Positions 19,137 through 27,456 of a DNA stretch of 64,000 bases are shown here, piece by piece. Under the pieces are notes generated by a model, which saw only the letters and a program-made list of their open reading frames with translations, did no database searches and was not told the origin of the DNA. Position numbers and translations under genes: made by a program. The DNA is taken from assembly GCF_052065755.1 (NCBI RefSeq), contig NZ_JBQHTK010000012.1, forward strand, positions 1 through 64,000, given 5' to 3'. The number at the start of each line of letters is the position of its first letter. Within the stretch, counting starts at the first letter, position 1. The DNA is from Allocoprococcus sp004560705 (GTDB lineage: Bacteria; Bacillota; Clostridia; Lachnospirales; Lachnospiraceae).

Positions 19137-19214
19137 TATTATTTCTTTTCAGATACTAAGGATTTTAATTGAGATTTCTGCATTTGTCAACCCGTCTTTG
19201 ATATTTCACTGCAG

Positions 19215-20174
19215 TTATCTCACATAAATATATGCAAAATATACCGCATACAGCATCAGAAAGAGCACACCCTCTCTCTTGGATAATTCTTTACGGCTCT
19301 TTGCGCAGATCAACGCAAATACACTGAACACGATCAGTATAATCATATCATATATCGCATCGATATCTACTGTGATCGGACAGATTGCGGAACTTGATCC
19401 CAGAATCAAAAGTATATTGAAAATGTTCGAACCGACAACATTTCCCAACGCGAGATCATTTTCTCCCTTTTTGGCCGCGACCATCGATGTAACAAGTTCC
19501 GGCAGGGAAGTACCCATTGCAACGATCGTAAGACCAATAAAAGTCTGGCTCAGTCCAAAGCGAACTGCAATCTCCGTAGCAGAATCAACAACCAGATCTC
19601 CTCCCAGAACGATTCCTGCAATTCCGCCAATAATAAAAATTGCACTTTTCGCCGGGCTCAAGACTGCATAATCTTCAGCAGGCATCGCATTTCGCGCTTT
19701 TAGTGCCTCCTTAACCTGAAGTACCAGGAAAAGGACAAACATGATAAGAAGAACCACACCGCTGATCCTTCCAAGTACGAATTCCCCCTCTCCTGCAAGG
19801 ATTTTCCCAAAAGCAAGCTTTGTCGTCATCAAAAGCATTGCTGCCGTAATGAAGATTGAAAACGGAAATTCTTTCTTCAATACACTGTCGGTGGCACGAA
19901 GGGGCCTCATCAGGGCGCTGCATCCAAGTACGATCAGAAGATTAAACATATTGGAGCCTAAAACATTACTTACAGCAAGTGAATTCTGCCCTTTCAGTGC
20001 CGCGGTTATGCTCACAGAAGCCTCCGGCATGCTGGTACCGAATGCGACAACCGTAAGCCCGATGATGATTGCAGGCACTTTCAGGAGCTTCGCAACACTG
20101 GAGCTTCCTTCCACAAAATAGTCTGCTCCTTTAATCAATAATACAAATCCCAGAATCAACAATACATAGACCAT
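19215..20174 (-). CDS. Calcium/cation:sodium antiporter (CaCA family, YrbG-like)
   Basis: The 319-residue membrane protein has about ten helices and an internal duplication. Each half carries the alpha-repeat motif: VAFGTSMPEASVS with SNVLGSNMFNLL, and VAMGTSLPELVTS with GNVVGSNIFNILLILG. The glutamates of the repeats are the cation ligands of the Na+/Ca2+ exchanger superfamily. ATG 20174 follows GGGAGG; the 25 upstream codons of the frame are not membrane-like. A terminator-like hairpin sits in the leader. Confidence 0.9.
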   Translation of the reverse strand: MVYVLLILGFVLLIKGADYFVEGSSSVAKLLKVPAIIIGLTVVAFGTSMPEASVSITAALKGQNSLAVSNVLGSNMFNLLIVLGCSALMRPLRATDSVLKKEFPFSIFITAAMLLMTTKLAFGKILAGEGEFVLGRISGVVLLIMFVLFLVLQVKEALKARNAMPAEDYAVLSPAKSAIFIIGGIAGIVLGGDLVVDSATEIAVRFGLSQTFIGLTIVAMGTSLPELVTSMVAAKKGENDLALGNVVGSNIFNILLILGSSSAICPITVDIDAIYDMIILIVFSVFALICAKSRKELSKREGVLFLMLYAVYFAYIYVR

Positions 20175-20264
20175 ATCTTTTCCTCCCATTTTATTTATAT
20201 TTTGGCGGTGCAAAGTTTCGTGTTTTGAGTCGTTTCCTATGTGACGCAATGCATTTTAGGCAAA

Positions 20265-20325
20265 TAAAAAAGACTTCTTATTGCAAAACACTGCACCTAT
20301 GGCATAAAATCTGCAATAAAAGTCT
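20265..20325 (-). terminator. Terminator-like hairpin in the leader of the cation antiporter gene
   Basis: Arms AGACTTCTTATTGCA (20271-20285) and TGCAATAAAAGTCT (20312-20325) form an imperfect 14-bp stem followed on the minus strand by six T. It lies 90 bases before the antiporter start, so it may be a leader attenuator. Nothing else convincing was seen in the 330-bp gap 20175-20507 except the ribosome site of the divergent gene. Confidence 0.55.
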
Positions 20326-20507
20326 CGCTAATTGACAATACGAACCGGATTATGTTTAAATAATCGTGATGACGATTTCGTATCACACTGATTTCGGCAT
20401 TTGATGATCTGACAAAACGAATCAATGGAAGCTACTCCCTTTTACTGGAGATAAGTGTAACTTCCTTTTTTTCAAAAGTCAAGAAAAATATTCTCCGGAG
20501 GTAAATT

Positions 20508-21167
20508 ATGGAACATCCTGCTATATTATATGAAGATAAAGACATTATTGTATGTGATAAACCTGCCGGCATACCGGTACAGACCCGAAGATTCGGACAA
20601 CCTGACATGGAGAGCATTCTGAAAAATCATCTTGCTTCTTCCGGCGGATCCAAGCCTCCTTATCTGGCAGTCATTCACAGACTGGATCAGCCCGTATCCG
20701 GCCTCATGGTCTTTGCCAAAAATCCAAAAGCAGCGGCGGCGCTGAACAGACAGCTTATCGGAAATTATTTCTGCAAAGACTATCGCGCTGTCTGCTGCGG
20801 CACTTTACCTTCCCCTGGCGGAACTCTGATCGATTACCTCGTAAAGGATGGAAGAAGCAACACCTCCCGGGTATGTTCCAAAGACACCCCTCAGGCCCGA
20901 CGCGCAGAGCTTTCTTACGAAACCGTTGCTACAGCCAAAGACGCTGACGGCAATACGCTGACCACCGTACATGTTCACCTGAAAACAGGGCGTCATCACC
21001 AGATCCGGGTACAGATGGCCCATGCAGGCGCACCGCTTTGGGGCGATAACAAATACAATCCGGAATTCATACAAAAACCGAGCTATGAGCCCATTTCCCT
21101 CAGAGCTTTCCACCTCAGTTTCCTCCATCCGGAAACGGGAAAACCGATGAATTTTACTTTAGAATAA
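20508..21167 (+). CDS. RluA-family RNA pseudouridine synthase
   Basis: A 219-residue protein of the compact RluA type without an S4 domain. It contains DKDIIVCDKPAGIPVQ, the catalytic-aspartate motif VIHRLDQPVSGLMVFAK, and KTGRHHQIRVQMAHAGAPLWGD. It isomerises specific uridines in rRNA or tRNA; the target cannot be told from sequence. Start ATG 20508 with CGGAGG site. It is divergent from the cation antiporter and precedes nagB but is separated from it by about 170 bp. Confidence 0.92.
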   Translation: MEHPAILYEDKDIIVCDKPAGIPVQTRRFGQPDMESILKNHLASSGGSKPPYLAVIHRLDQPVSGLMVFAKNPKAAAALNRQLIGNYFCKDYRAVCCGTLPSPGGTLIDYLVKDGRSNTSRVCSKDTPQARRAELSYETVATAKDADGNTLTTVHVHLKTGRHHQIRVQMAHAGAPLWGDNKYNPEFIQKPSYEPISLRAFHLSFLHPETGKPMNFTLE

Positions 21168-21340
21168 CGGTAAAATGTGACAGGATTTCATGAACGGCAA
21201 AGCCAATAGCACGATTATTGTTTTTTTTTGCACTTTCTATTTTTTTGATTTTCATTATCTTGTTTTTCAATATTTCTTTTGATACATTTATCATATGAAG
21301 GCATATCATGCCGACAGGTTCATTGAGAAAGGGGAAAATT

Positions 21341-22066
21341 ATGAAAATCTACAAAACCAAAAATTATGATGCTATGAGTCGCACCGCTGCCAATATTATT
21401 TCAGCACAGGTGATCATGAAGCCAAACTGTGTCTTAGGTCTTGCTACCGGTTCTTCACCGATCGGGACATACAAACAGTTGGTTGACTGGTACAATAAAG
21501 GGGATATCAATTTTGCTCAAGTTACGACCGTGAATCTGGATGAATATAGGGGACTTACACGTGATAACGACCAGAGCTACTATTATTTTATGCATAAAAA
21601 TCTGTTTGATCATGTAAATATCAAGGCTTCTTATCTGCCGGACGGCACCAGAGAAGACGCCGAAGAAGAATGCCATCATTACGAAGAAATCATCCGTTCC
21701 CTTGGCGGAGTGGATCTTCAGCTTCTTGGACTTGGTCACAACGGACATATCGGTTTCAACGAACCGGCTGATCATTTCCCGAAAGAAACTCACTGCGTAG
21801 ATCTTCAGGAAAGAACCATTGAAGCCAACAAGCGTTTCTTCGCATCCATTGATGACGTTCCGCGTCAGGCATACACCATGGGGATCGGTACGATCATGCG
21901 TGCCCGGAAAATCCTGATCATTGTAAGTGGAGAAGATAAAGCTGATATCGTTCGCGATGCTTTCTTCGGCCCGATCACTCCGACTGTACCGGCTTCCATC
22001 CTTCAGCTTCATCCGGATGTAACACTGGTAGCAGACGAAGCTGCTTTGTCCAGGCTTCCGCAGTAA
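21341..22066 (+). CDS. nagB: Glucosamine-6-phosphate deaminase
   Basis: The 241-residue enzyme converts glucosamine-6-phosphate to fructose-6-phosphate and ammonia. Motifs: LGLATGSSPIGTYKQL (phosphate binding), VNLDEYRGL, and LGLGHNGHIGFNEPAD (active site). The ATG at 21341 has AAAGGGG; eleven upstream codons are rejected. It forms an operon with nagA, 37 bp downstream, for use of amino sugars from mucin or cell walls. A possible promoter (TTGTTT, 17 bases, TACATT) lies in the AT-rich stretch around 21260-21290. Confidence 0.96.
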   Translation: MKIYKTKNYDAMSRTAANIISAQVIMKPNCVLGLATGSSPIGTYKQLVDWYNKGDINFAQVTTVNLDEYRGLTRDNDQSYYYFMHKNLFDHVNIKASYLPDGTREDAEEECHHYEEIIRSLGGVDLQLLGLGHNGHIGFNEPADHFPKETHCVDLQERTIEANKRFFASIDDVPRQAYTMGIGTIMRARKILIIVSGEDKADIVRDAFFGPITPTVPASILQLHPDVTLVADEAALSRLPQ

Positions 22067-22103
22067 TATTTGTTCTATACATTAGAAAGAAGGCTGAATA
22101 ATC

Positions 22104-23240
22104 ATGATTATCAGAAATGCACTTGTTTACGGTGAAGACAAAACATTTTCCAGACTGGATATTCGAATCGAAGAGGACGTTTTTACGGAGATCTGTCCTT
22201 CACTTGCCCCCTCTGAAAATGAATCTGTTCTGGATGCAGACGGACTGTATGCCATTCCGGGACTGATCGACATTCATTTTCACGGCTGCATGGGACATGA
22301 TTTCTGTGACGGTACTGTAGAGGCAATCGATGCCATCACCCGATATGAGGCTTCCTGCGGTGTCACATCCGTCTGTCCCGCAACCATGACGGTGTCCCCG
22401 GAATCACTGGTGCAGGTTATGGATGCGGCACGTACCTATAACGAATCCCCTGCCCGTCCGGGGCAGGCTTCCCTGGTAGGGATCAACATGGAAGGACCAT
22501 TCATAAGCGAGGCAAAAAAAGGAGCTCAGGCTGCCGAACACATCCGGCTCTGTGACGAAGCGCTTTTCTGCAGCCTTCAGGAGCGTTCCGGCGGTCTCAT
22601 CAAACTGGTTGATATCGCCCCTGAGAACGAGGGTGCCATGGAATTTATCGACGCACTCCACGACAAGGTTACCATTTCTCTGGCCCATACAACTGCAGAT
22701 TATCAGACTGCCAAAGAGGCCTATGACCGTGGTGCCAGACACGCCACCCACCTTTACAATGCCATGCCGCCTTTCACTCATCGTGCTCCGGGAGTCGTCG
22801 GTGCCGCATTCGACAGTCCGCACTGCCGTGCCGAACTGATCTGCGACGGTGTGCATATTCATCCTTCTGTCGTCAGAGCTACATTCCAGCTGTTCGGCGA
22901 TGACCGTATGATCCTGATCAGTGACAGCATGCGCGCTGCCGGAATGGAAGATGGTCAATACACACTCGGCGGACAGGATGTTGCCGTAAAGGGGAAATAC
23001 GCCACACTTGTCAGCGACGGCGCGCTTGCGGGTTCCGTAACCAATCTGATGGACTGCATGAGAACTGCCGTGAAAGAAATGCAGATCCCTCTGGAAAGTG
23101 CCATTGCATGTGCCACGATGAATCCGGCAAAAGCAATCGGAATCTATGACCGTTACGGAAGCATTTCCACCGGCAAGATTGCCAATCTGGTACTCCTGGA
23201 TCAGGATCTGAATCTCAGACAGGTCATCATTCATGGATAG
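22104..23240 (+). CDS. nagA: N-acetylglucosamine-6-phosphate deacetylase
   Basis: A 378-residue amidohydrolase producing glucosamine-6-phosphate for NagB. The metal and substrate residues are in GLIDIHFHGCMGHDF, MEGPF, SLAHTTADY, HLYNAMPPFTHRAPG, ICDGVHIHP and LISDSM. Length and motif order are normal. It is followed by a terminator. Confidence 0.97.
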   Translation: MIIRNALVYGEDKTFSRLDIRIEEDVFTEICPSLAPSENESVLDADGLYAIPGLIDIHFHGCMGHDFCDGTVEAIDAITRYEASCGVTSVCPATMTVSPESLVQVMDAARTYNESPARPGQASLVGINMEGPFISEAKKGAQAAEHIRLCDEALFCSLQERSGGLIKLVDIAPENEGAMEFIDALHDKVTISLAHTTADYQTAKEAYDRGARHATHLYNAMPPFTHRAPGVVGAAFDSPHCRAELICDGVHIHPSVVRATFQLFGDDRMILISDSMRAAGMEDGQYTLGGQDVAVKGKYATLVSDGALAGSVTNLMDCMRTAVKEMQIPLESAIACATMNPAKAIGIYDRYGSISTGKIANLVLLDQDLNLRQVIIHG

Positions 23241-23270
23241 TCATACCGGATTTCATACTTTTATATTTCA

Positions 23271-23305
23271 AGAGCTGTGCCTCGTCGGAAGCACAGCTCT
23301 TTTTT
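23271..23305 (+). terminator. Rho-independent terminator of nagBA
   Basis: A 10-bp stem AGAGCTGTGC (23271-23280) / GCACAGCTCT (23291-23300) with a 10-base loop and six T on the plus strand. It separates nagA from the convergent HAD gene. Confidence 0.9.
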
Positions 23306-23315
23306 ACACTTTATT

Positions 23316-23978
23316 CTACTTCTCCAATTCTTCCACAAGCAAAATCACATCAATCAGGGAATCCACCCGCCGATAGCAAAGCTTCCGAATCTCTTCCGTC
23401 GGTTCAACAAGATCCGGCACCATGACCGGAATCATTCCCGCCGCATGCGATGCACGAATCCCGGCCGGAGCATCCTCCAAAGCCATGCTCTTTGCAGGGC
23501 ATACACCGACTGCTTCACAAGCCTTCAGATAGATCTCCGGATCAGGCTTCGCCTTTGTCACCATATCTCCAAAAACACACCCGTCGAAGTATTCCCATAT
23601 CCCGGCCTCCGTAAGCTGGCGCGCCGAATACTCCTGTCTGGATGAAGTGGCAAGTCCGATCCGTATTCCTCTTTCCCTGGCGAAATCCATCAGCTCGCGA
23701 ACCCCCTTCTTCATGGCGATTCCTTCTGACTCTGCAATATCATAGAAAACTTTCCGTGTCAGATTGCCGAATTCTTCCATTGGGAAATCCTGACCATAGA
23801 TGCTTTTAAAATATGCTTCCCGCCGCTTTACATTAAATCCCAGTGTATGATAAATCTGTTCCCCGACACGCCCATAGCCAAGTGCCGTTCCCGCCTCATT
23901 CCAGCTTCGCTGAACCACCCGTTCCGAATCGAAGATCAGACCGTCCATATCAAATATCAGCGCCTCCACTTTTCCCAT
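23316..23978 (-). CDS. HAD-superfamily phosphatase (beta-phosphoglucomutase/YcjU-like)
   Basis: The 220-residue protein has HAD motif I IFDMDGLIFDSE (two catalytic aspartates), motif II LATSS, lysine of motif III in TKAKPDPEIY, and motif IV ALEDAPAGIRASHAAG. It is of the subclass with a helical cap, acting on sugar phosphates or related compounds; the substrate is unknown. Its ATG overlaps the stop of the upstream 53-codon gene as TGATG, so translation is probably coupled. Confidence 0.92.
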   Translation of the reverse strand: MGKVEALIFDMDGLIFDSERVVQRSWNEAGTALGYGRVGEQIYHTLGFNVKRREAYFKSIYGQDFPMEEFGNLTRKVFYDIAESEGIAMKKGVRELMDFARERGIRIGLATSSRQEYSARQLTEAGIWEYFDGCVFGDMVTKAKPDPEIYLKACEAVGVCPAKSMALEDAPAGIRASHAAGMIPVMVPDLVEPTEEIRKLCYRRVDSLIDVILLVEELEK

Positions 23979-24139
23979 CAGAACTCAATTCCTTTTCCCA
24001 TGGCGTCCTTCAGATAAGTGGTGACATCCTCCAGTTTATCAAGAATCTCTTCTCTCTCTTCCCAATCATCACCTGACATATCCACATTCACCAGTGCCTG
24101 CTTGATTTTCTTTATCTGTTTAATCAAATCTTCTGTCAT
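23978..24139 (-). CDS. Small acidic protein of unknown function, coupled to HAD gene
   Basis: A 53-residue protein starting MTEDLIKQIKKIKQALVN and ending DAMGKGIEF, mostly helical and acidic, with no recognisable domain. Start ATG 24139 has a GGGGAG site. A promoter lies about 90 bp upstream. Its stop overlaps the start of the HAD phosphatase, indicating one operon. Too short to assign a function. Confidence 0.7.
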   Translation of the reverse strand: MTEDLIKQIKKIKQALVNVDMSGDDWEEREEILDKLEDVTTYLKDAMGKGIEF

Positions 24140-24227
24140 CGTATGCTCCCCTTTCTCGATATCTGCCTCAACATGGAATATCCGGAGCAGGCCTCGAATT
24201 CACAACATGCCTGCTCTTTATGGTTCT

Positions 24228-24257
24228 ATTTTACTATACTCTCAGGGGAATAGACAA
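24228..24257 (-). promoter_or_regulatory. Promoter of the 53-aa/HAD operon
   Basis: On the minus strand TTGTCT (24257-24252), 18 bases, TAAAAT (24233-24228). It lies only about 20 bp outside attL of the integrative element, so the insertion leaves it intact. Confidence 0.55.
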
Positions 24258-24278
24258 GACCGTTCACAAATTCTAAAG

Positions 24279-24293
24279 AAAACTTAATATTTT
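24279..24293. repeat. attL, 15-bp direct repeat
   Basis: AAAACTTAATATTTT is identical to the copy at 33818-33832. The target is an AT-rich intergenic site between the 53-aa gene and the DUF2786-like gene. Confidence 0.8.
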
Positions 24294-24397
24294 GAAGCTA
24301 TTATTTTATTGTTGTTTATCATAATTTAAAAAGCTATGATTCACCATACTTTTCACGATTCTTCTATTTGTCATGATTTATCTCCATATATGCAATC

Positions 24398-24415
24398 TTG
24401 GACAAATATTGGACA
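24398..24415 (+). repeat. Putative integrase arm-type site, left
   Basis: TTGGACA occurs at 24398-24404 and 24409-24415, an 11-bp period. The same pair with the same period and orientation occurs at 33672-33689 near the right end. Paired short direct repeats inside both ends are what lambda/Tn916-type integrases use as arm sites. Confidence 0.55.
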
Positions 24416-24419
24416 TACA

Positions 24420-24441
24420 AAAAGGCAGCTTGGCTGCTGCC
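24420..24441 (-). terminator. Terminator of the integrase transcript
   Basis: On the minus strand GGCAGC-agccaa-GCTGCC followed by five T, directly after the int stop. Confidence 0.75.
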
Positions 24442-24445
24442 CCTA

Positions 24446-25567
24446 TCAAAATACATTTGCAATTTTTTCCATTTCATCAGCTTTCGTATCTGGCAGCACA
24501 TGACTATACAGATCCATTGTCATGGTCAATGAGCTGTGACCAAGTATTGTCTTTAATACCTGTGGTTGCATTCCGGCTTCTATTGCTCTGGTAGCAAATG
24601 TATGCCGGAACACATGCGCTGTAATACGCGGGAAGTCATGGCCTGCTGCCGTGATCTGCTTCGTTATCCGATCGATTTCATATTGCACCCGCTGTCTTCC
24701 TAAAGGCTCTCCCTTTTCGGTACAGAATAAATATCTGTCTATCCGCTCCACCTTAAATCCCCAGAATTTTCTCTGATTCTCCAGAAGTTCACACAAGGCA
24801 GCAGTCAGCGGAATATCTCTGTTCGAAGTCTTCGTCTTGGGATCGCATTCCATATATCCCTCATTGTTGATATAAAGCAAGGTTCTCTGTATATGGATCA
24901 CATTCTTTCTCTTGTCAATATCCGTGTATTTCAGTCCCGTGATTTCCCCAATCCGCATTCCAGTGCGAAGCATCACCGCGAACAAATTATATAAATAGCT
25001 GTCTTTTGCATATTCCATAAATAATGTCTGCTGTTCTTTTGTCATAGCTTGCCTTTCTTTCTTTTCCTTCTGTCTTGGAAGAGTGGCCAAAGGAACCGGA
25101 TTTCGTTCTATCAGTCCGTTTCTCATGGCCTGCTTTAAACACCCATTAAGTATCGCCTTCACTAATTTTATACTGGAAAGTGTGTACTCATTATCTACCA
25201 GATCATTGTACAGCTTTTGAATGTGCTCCCCTCTGATATCAGAAATAAGATTGCTTCCCATGCGTTCCTTGATCGCGAAGTTGTAATAATTCTGATAGTT
25301 TGTGTAAGTCCCCGTTTTTACCTGGTTCTTTTTGTACTCCTCCATCCACGTTGTAAACCAGTCATTCAGCGTGATTTTCTTCTTATCCGCATAGATTCCA
25401 TGCTCCAGCTTGTATTTAAGCTCTGTCATGGCTTTCTGCGTCTTTGTTACGGTTTCCCCGTGAACCGTATATGTTTTATGCTGGTAGGTAAAACGCCCCT
25501 CGAAGCCGTCTTTGCTTCTCTGCCTGATTCCCTTTGGCAGCTTACGCCCTCTGTTATCTGTTGCCAT
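24446..25567 (-). CDS. int: Tyrosine recombinase / integrase (Tn916-like)
   Basis: A 373-residue integrase. N-terminal arm-binding region (KTYTVHGETVTKTQKAMTEL), SAM-like core-binding domain (LNDWFTTWMEEYKKN to EHIQKLYNDLV) and C-terminal catalytic domain. The catalytic set is Arg in RTGMRIGEITGLKY, His-x-x-Arg in AHVFRHTFATRA, His in LGHSSLTMTMDLY and the tyrosine nucleophile of that last motif. ATG 25567 has a GGGAGA site. It drives integration and, with an excisionase, excision of the element. Confidence 0.96.
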   Translation of the reverse strand: MATDNRGRKLPKGIRQRSKDGFEGRFTYQHKTYTVHGETVTKTQKAMTELKYKLEHGIYADKKKITLNDWFTTWMEEYKKNQVKTGTYTNYQNYYNFAIKERMGSNLISDIRGEHIQKLYNDLVDNEYTLSSIKLVKAILNGCLKQAMRNGLIERNPVPLATLPRQKEKKERQAMTKEQQTLFMEYAKDSYLYNLFAVMLRTGMRIGEITGLKYTDIDKRKNVIHIQRTLLYINNEGYMECDPKTKTSNRDIPLTAALCELLENQRKFWGFKVERIDRYLFCTEKGEPLGRQRVQYEIDRITKQITAAGHDFPRITAHVFRHTFATRAIEAGMQPQVLKTILGHSSLTMTMDLYSHVLPDTKADEMEKIANVF

Positions 25568-25710
25568 AGTATCTCCCTTCCCTGCCATGCGGCAGCAGTC
25601 AATTAATGCTTGAAGGAGCTATCCGACCGTTGTATAATCGAGATAGCCCCGTATTGTGTGTACTGGGTTATGCTTATTTGCCCCTCTGGTGTTGCCGCAC
25701 CTCTGGGGCG
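25568..25710 (-). repeat. Int leader: hairpin plus NPVHT/IDCC remnant (repeat copy A)
   Basis: Read on the minus strand this leader has a GC-rich hairpin (25680-25709), then codons for NKHNPVHTIRGYLDYTTVG and a stop, then ALIDCC just before int. The same order, hairpin, NP-H-T, TGACTGCTGCC, recurs at 26468-26565, and part of it is the true N-terminus of the gene at 32420 (NKHNQVHT). The copies look like remnants of one gene family. A 14-base AGGAACGGGACAGC (25744-25731) also recurs at 27255-27242. Confidence 0.5.
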
Positions 25711-25793
25711 TTTATATTCCTCCTTTCCCTGCTGTCCCGTTCCTGTGTTGGCGCGCCATTCCGGGGATATCCGTAATTAATTCTCACTTAAAC

Positions 25794-25833
25794 CAAAAAC
25801 CGCACGCCCGGCAAAGGCCGACGCTTTACCGGG
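25794..25833 (-). terminator. Terminator between small gene and int leader
   Basis: Arms CCCGGCAAAG (25807-25816) and CTTTACCGGG (25824-25833) form a near-perfect 10-bp stem; on the minus strand it is followed by GCGGTTTTTGG. It would separate the int transcript from the upstream small genes. Confidence 0.6.
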
Positions 25834-25904
25834 TATCTAAGGAATTTCGAACGTTTTTGCTTATTATCAGTTACTTTTTTCGGCTATTTCATGCGGTATC
25901 GTTT

Positions 25905-26087
25905 TTAATAAGCCACATCACCTCCCCGAATCAGTTTCCTATCATCAAACCATTTCACACTCCCACCTTTGAAATTCGTCTTGGGCTTCGGAATGGATGA
26001 TATACCTATCCGGTTAACAACACCATCTTTTACTTCAACAGCAAATTCTACTACACATCTTTGATTATGCATTTCGTTCTGTCTCAT
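25905..26087 (-). CDS. Small hypothetical protein of the element
   Basis: A 60-residue protein (starts MRQNEMHNQRCVVEFAVEV, ends RKLIRGGDVAY). No domain recognised. The GGAGG site before ATG 26087 and the compact spacing to the next gene (20 bp) support expression. Predicted mostly beta-strand, soluble. Confidence 0.6.
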   Translation of the reverse strand: MRQNEMHNQRCVVEFAVEVKDGVVNRIGISSIPKPKTNFKGGSVKWFDDRKLIRGGDVAY

Positions 26088-26107
26088 ATCGCTTTACCTC
26101 CACGTTA

Positions 26108-26485
26108 TCATTGCCTGGCCGCTTCTGTTTTTTTATTCAATTTCCGACGTATCCTCAGCACATAATTTAGGTGTTTTAAAAAAACATAGGTTTCAAAGCG
26201 AATAGTTTTCACATAATCAGCAAATTCTTTTCTTTGTTCGTCACTAACCATCAAATACCACTTAACAATTTTATAATTTAATTCATAATTTACATTATCT
26301 ATGTTTAGGATAATCAAATCTTGATTGTGGCAGTAGTAAGAAACTACATCTTCCGCTTTTCCAAGTGCAATTACCCACTCAGGTATCCACGCCTTTCTAC
26401 ATGATGCTATTCTAAGTTCTTCGTTTATAAATCTGTAGGCCAATGATTTATACGTCCTTTCTTCTTGCGAAAGGGCAGCAGTCAT
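26108..26485 (-). CDS. Hypothetical protein of the element
   Basis: A 125-residue, tyrosine-rich, mostly helical protein ending in a basic tail (IRRKLNKKTEAARQ). No domain recognised. The start lies inside repeat copy B and has only a weak ribosome site; the frame may begin a little later. No clear partner in the neighbourhood. Confidence 0.5.
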   Translation of the reverse strand: MTAALSQEERTYKSLAYRFINEELRIASCRKAWIPEWVIALGKAEDVVSYYCHNQDLIILNIDNVNYELNYKIVKWYLMVSDEQRKEFADYVKTIRFETYVFLKHLNYVLRIRRKLNKKTEAARQ

Positions 26486-26565
26486 GTTATAATCTGCTTA
26501 ACCCTTTCTAGTTGTGTTTGGGTTACGCGCCCCTACAAGAGGACCGGTCTTGTAAGGGCTTTTCT
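26468..26565 (-). repeat. Leader repeat copy B
   Basis: On the minus strand a hairpin (stem around CCCTTACAAGA / TCTTGTAGGGG), then ARNPNTTRKG and a stop, then ACTGCTGCCC. This is the same order as copy A in the int leader. Seen directly; meaning unknown. Confidence 0.45.
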
Positions 26566-26753
26566 TATAGGTCCTGACCGTTTCTTGGGATATAATCTCG
26601 GTATCTCTCCATAACAGAATCAGAAACCCCATTTTTATAAACCTTCCGAATGTCAATCACGCCTATTGCCATTTTCAGTTGCTTAATCAAGGCCGCCCTG
26701 CCATCCACAAGTGTGCTTTTCCTGTTTCCAGAATATTCAATCCGGTACCGCAT
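26565..26753 (-). CDS. Small hypothetical protein of the element
   Basis: A 62-residue protein (starts MRYRIEYSGNRKSTLVDGR). No domain recognised. A strong AAAGGGGGA site precedes ATG 26753 and it lies 14 bp after the next upstream gene, so it is probably translated from the same transcript that starts at the divergent promoter near 27270. Confidence 0.6.
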   Translation of the reverse strand: MRYRIEYSGNRKSTLVDGRAALIKQLKMAIGVIDIRKVYKNGVSDSVMERYRDYIPRNGQDL

Positions 26754-26767
26754 GGAATATCCCCCTT

Positions 26768-27100
26768 TTATGCGATTGCCTGTACCTGGGATTCTCCGAA
26801 GAACCGGGCTTTATATGTTGCGCCATCTCCCTTACTCCCCCAGATCAGATTACAACCAAACAATGCTTTTGATCCGTGGATCACTTCATAGCCGGCTTTC
26901 TTCCAATCGCTCCATGTAGCTGTTTTCTCTGTAACGCCTGCTGCCATCTTTGCCGCCAGAATACGCTTTTCATTAATCTCTGCTGCTTTTGCACTTAACC
27001 ATGCTCTATGCAGGCATTCCGCAAAGCTCAGATCAGTGAACTTGTGGAAGAGCTCCCACGCCTTCAGCATGATTCTTCTTAAATCGAATTTCTTCATCAT
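26768..27100 (-). CDS. Hypothetical protein of mobile-element type
   Basis: A 110-residue protein with a C-terminal half (TWSDWKKAGYEVIHGSKALF, then GDGATYKARFFGESQV) that I recognise as common in Lachnospiraceae integrative elements and prophages, without known function. N-terminal LRRIMLKAWELFHKFTDLSF is helical. ATG 27100 follows AAAGGTGG; the frame opens at a GTG three codons earlier. It is the first gene after the divergent promoter and has a leader of about 160 bases. Confidence 0.65.
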   Translation of the reverse strand: MMKKFDLRRIMLKAWELFHKFTDLSFAECLHRAWLSAKAAEINEKRILAAKMAAGVTEKTATWSDWKKAGYEVIHGSKALFGCNLIWGSKGDGATYKARFFGESQVQAIA

Positions 27101-27268
27101 GTATGCCACCTTTCAATAATTTAGATATCGGATCGGACTGCCCTCGGATCATCTTCGTTCCTATTGCCCGCCAGGCTCAAAGGGATATGGTTCCGAGTAT
27201 CGGACGCTTTCGGCATTCACGGCCTTTCACCGCTTCTTCCGGCTGTCCCGTTCCTTATCTTTGATTAT

Positions 27269-27385
27269 ATTATACTATGTACGTGGTATTTTGTCTATTG
27301 ACATAACCCACAAATTATGTACGTAGTATCTCGTTAATTTTTGGGTACTTTTACTATGTACGTAGTTGTTGAAATGTGATATAAT
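27269..27385. promoter_or_regulatory. Divergent promoters with three palindromic operators
   Basis: ACTATGTACGTRGT-type palindromes occur at 27274-27287, 27314-27327 (first base A, second T) and 27353-27366, 39-40 bp apart. The minus-strand promoter TAGACA (27297-27292), 17 bases, TATAAT (27274-27269) spans the first. A plus-strand extended -10 TGATATAAT (ending 27385) follows the third and precedes the ribbon-helix-helix gene. This looks like a genetic switch for the element. The rest of the gap 27101-27268 is the structured leader of the minus operon. Confidence 0.7.
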
Positions 27386-27456
27386 TTCATTGTAAGGTGG
27401 AGAAGGAACACTTTAATTCAGGGCGCCAATTTATCATCCAGAAAGGAGATCCAACA

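Noticed and set aside
22404..23234. 276-codon frame antisense to nagA
   Set aside because: Antisense shadow; no ribosome site and no recognisable domain.
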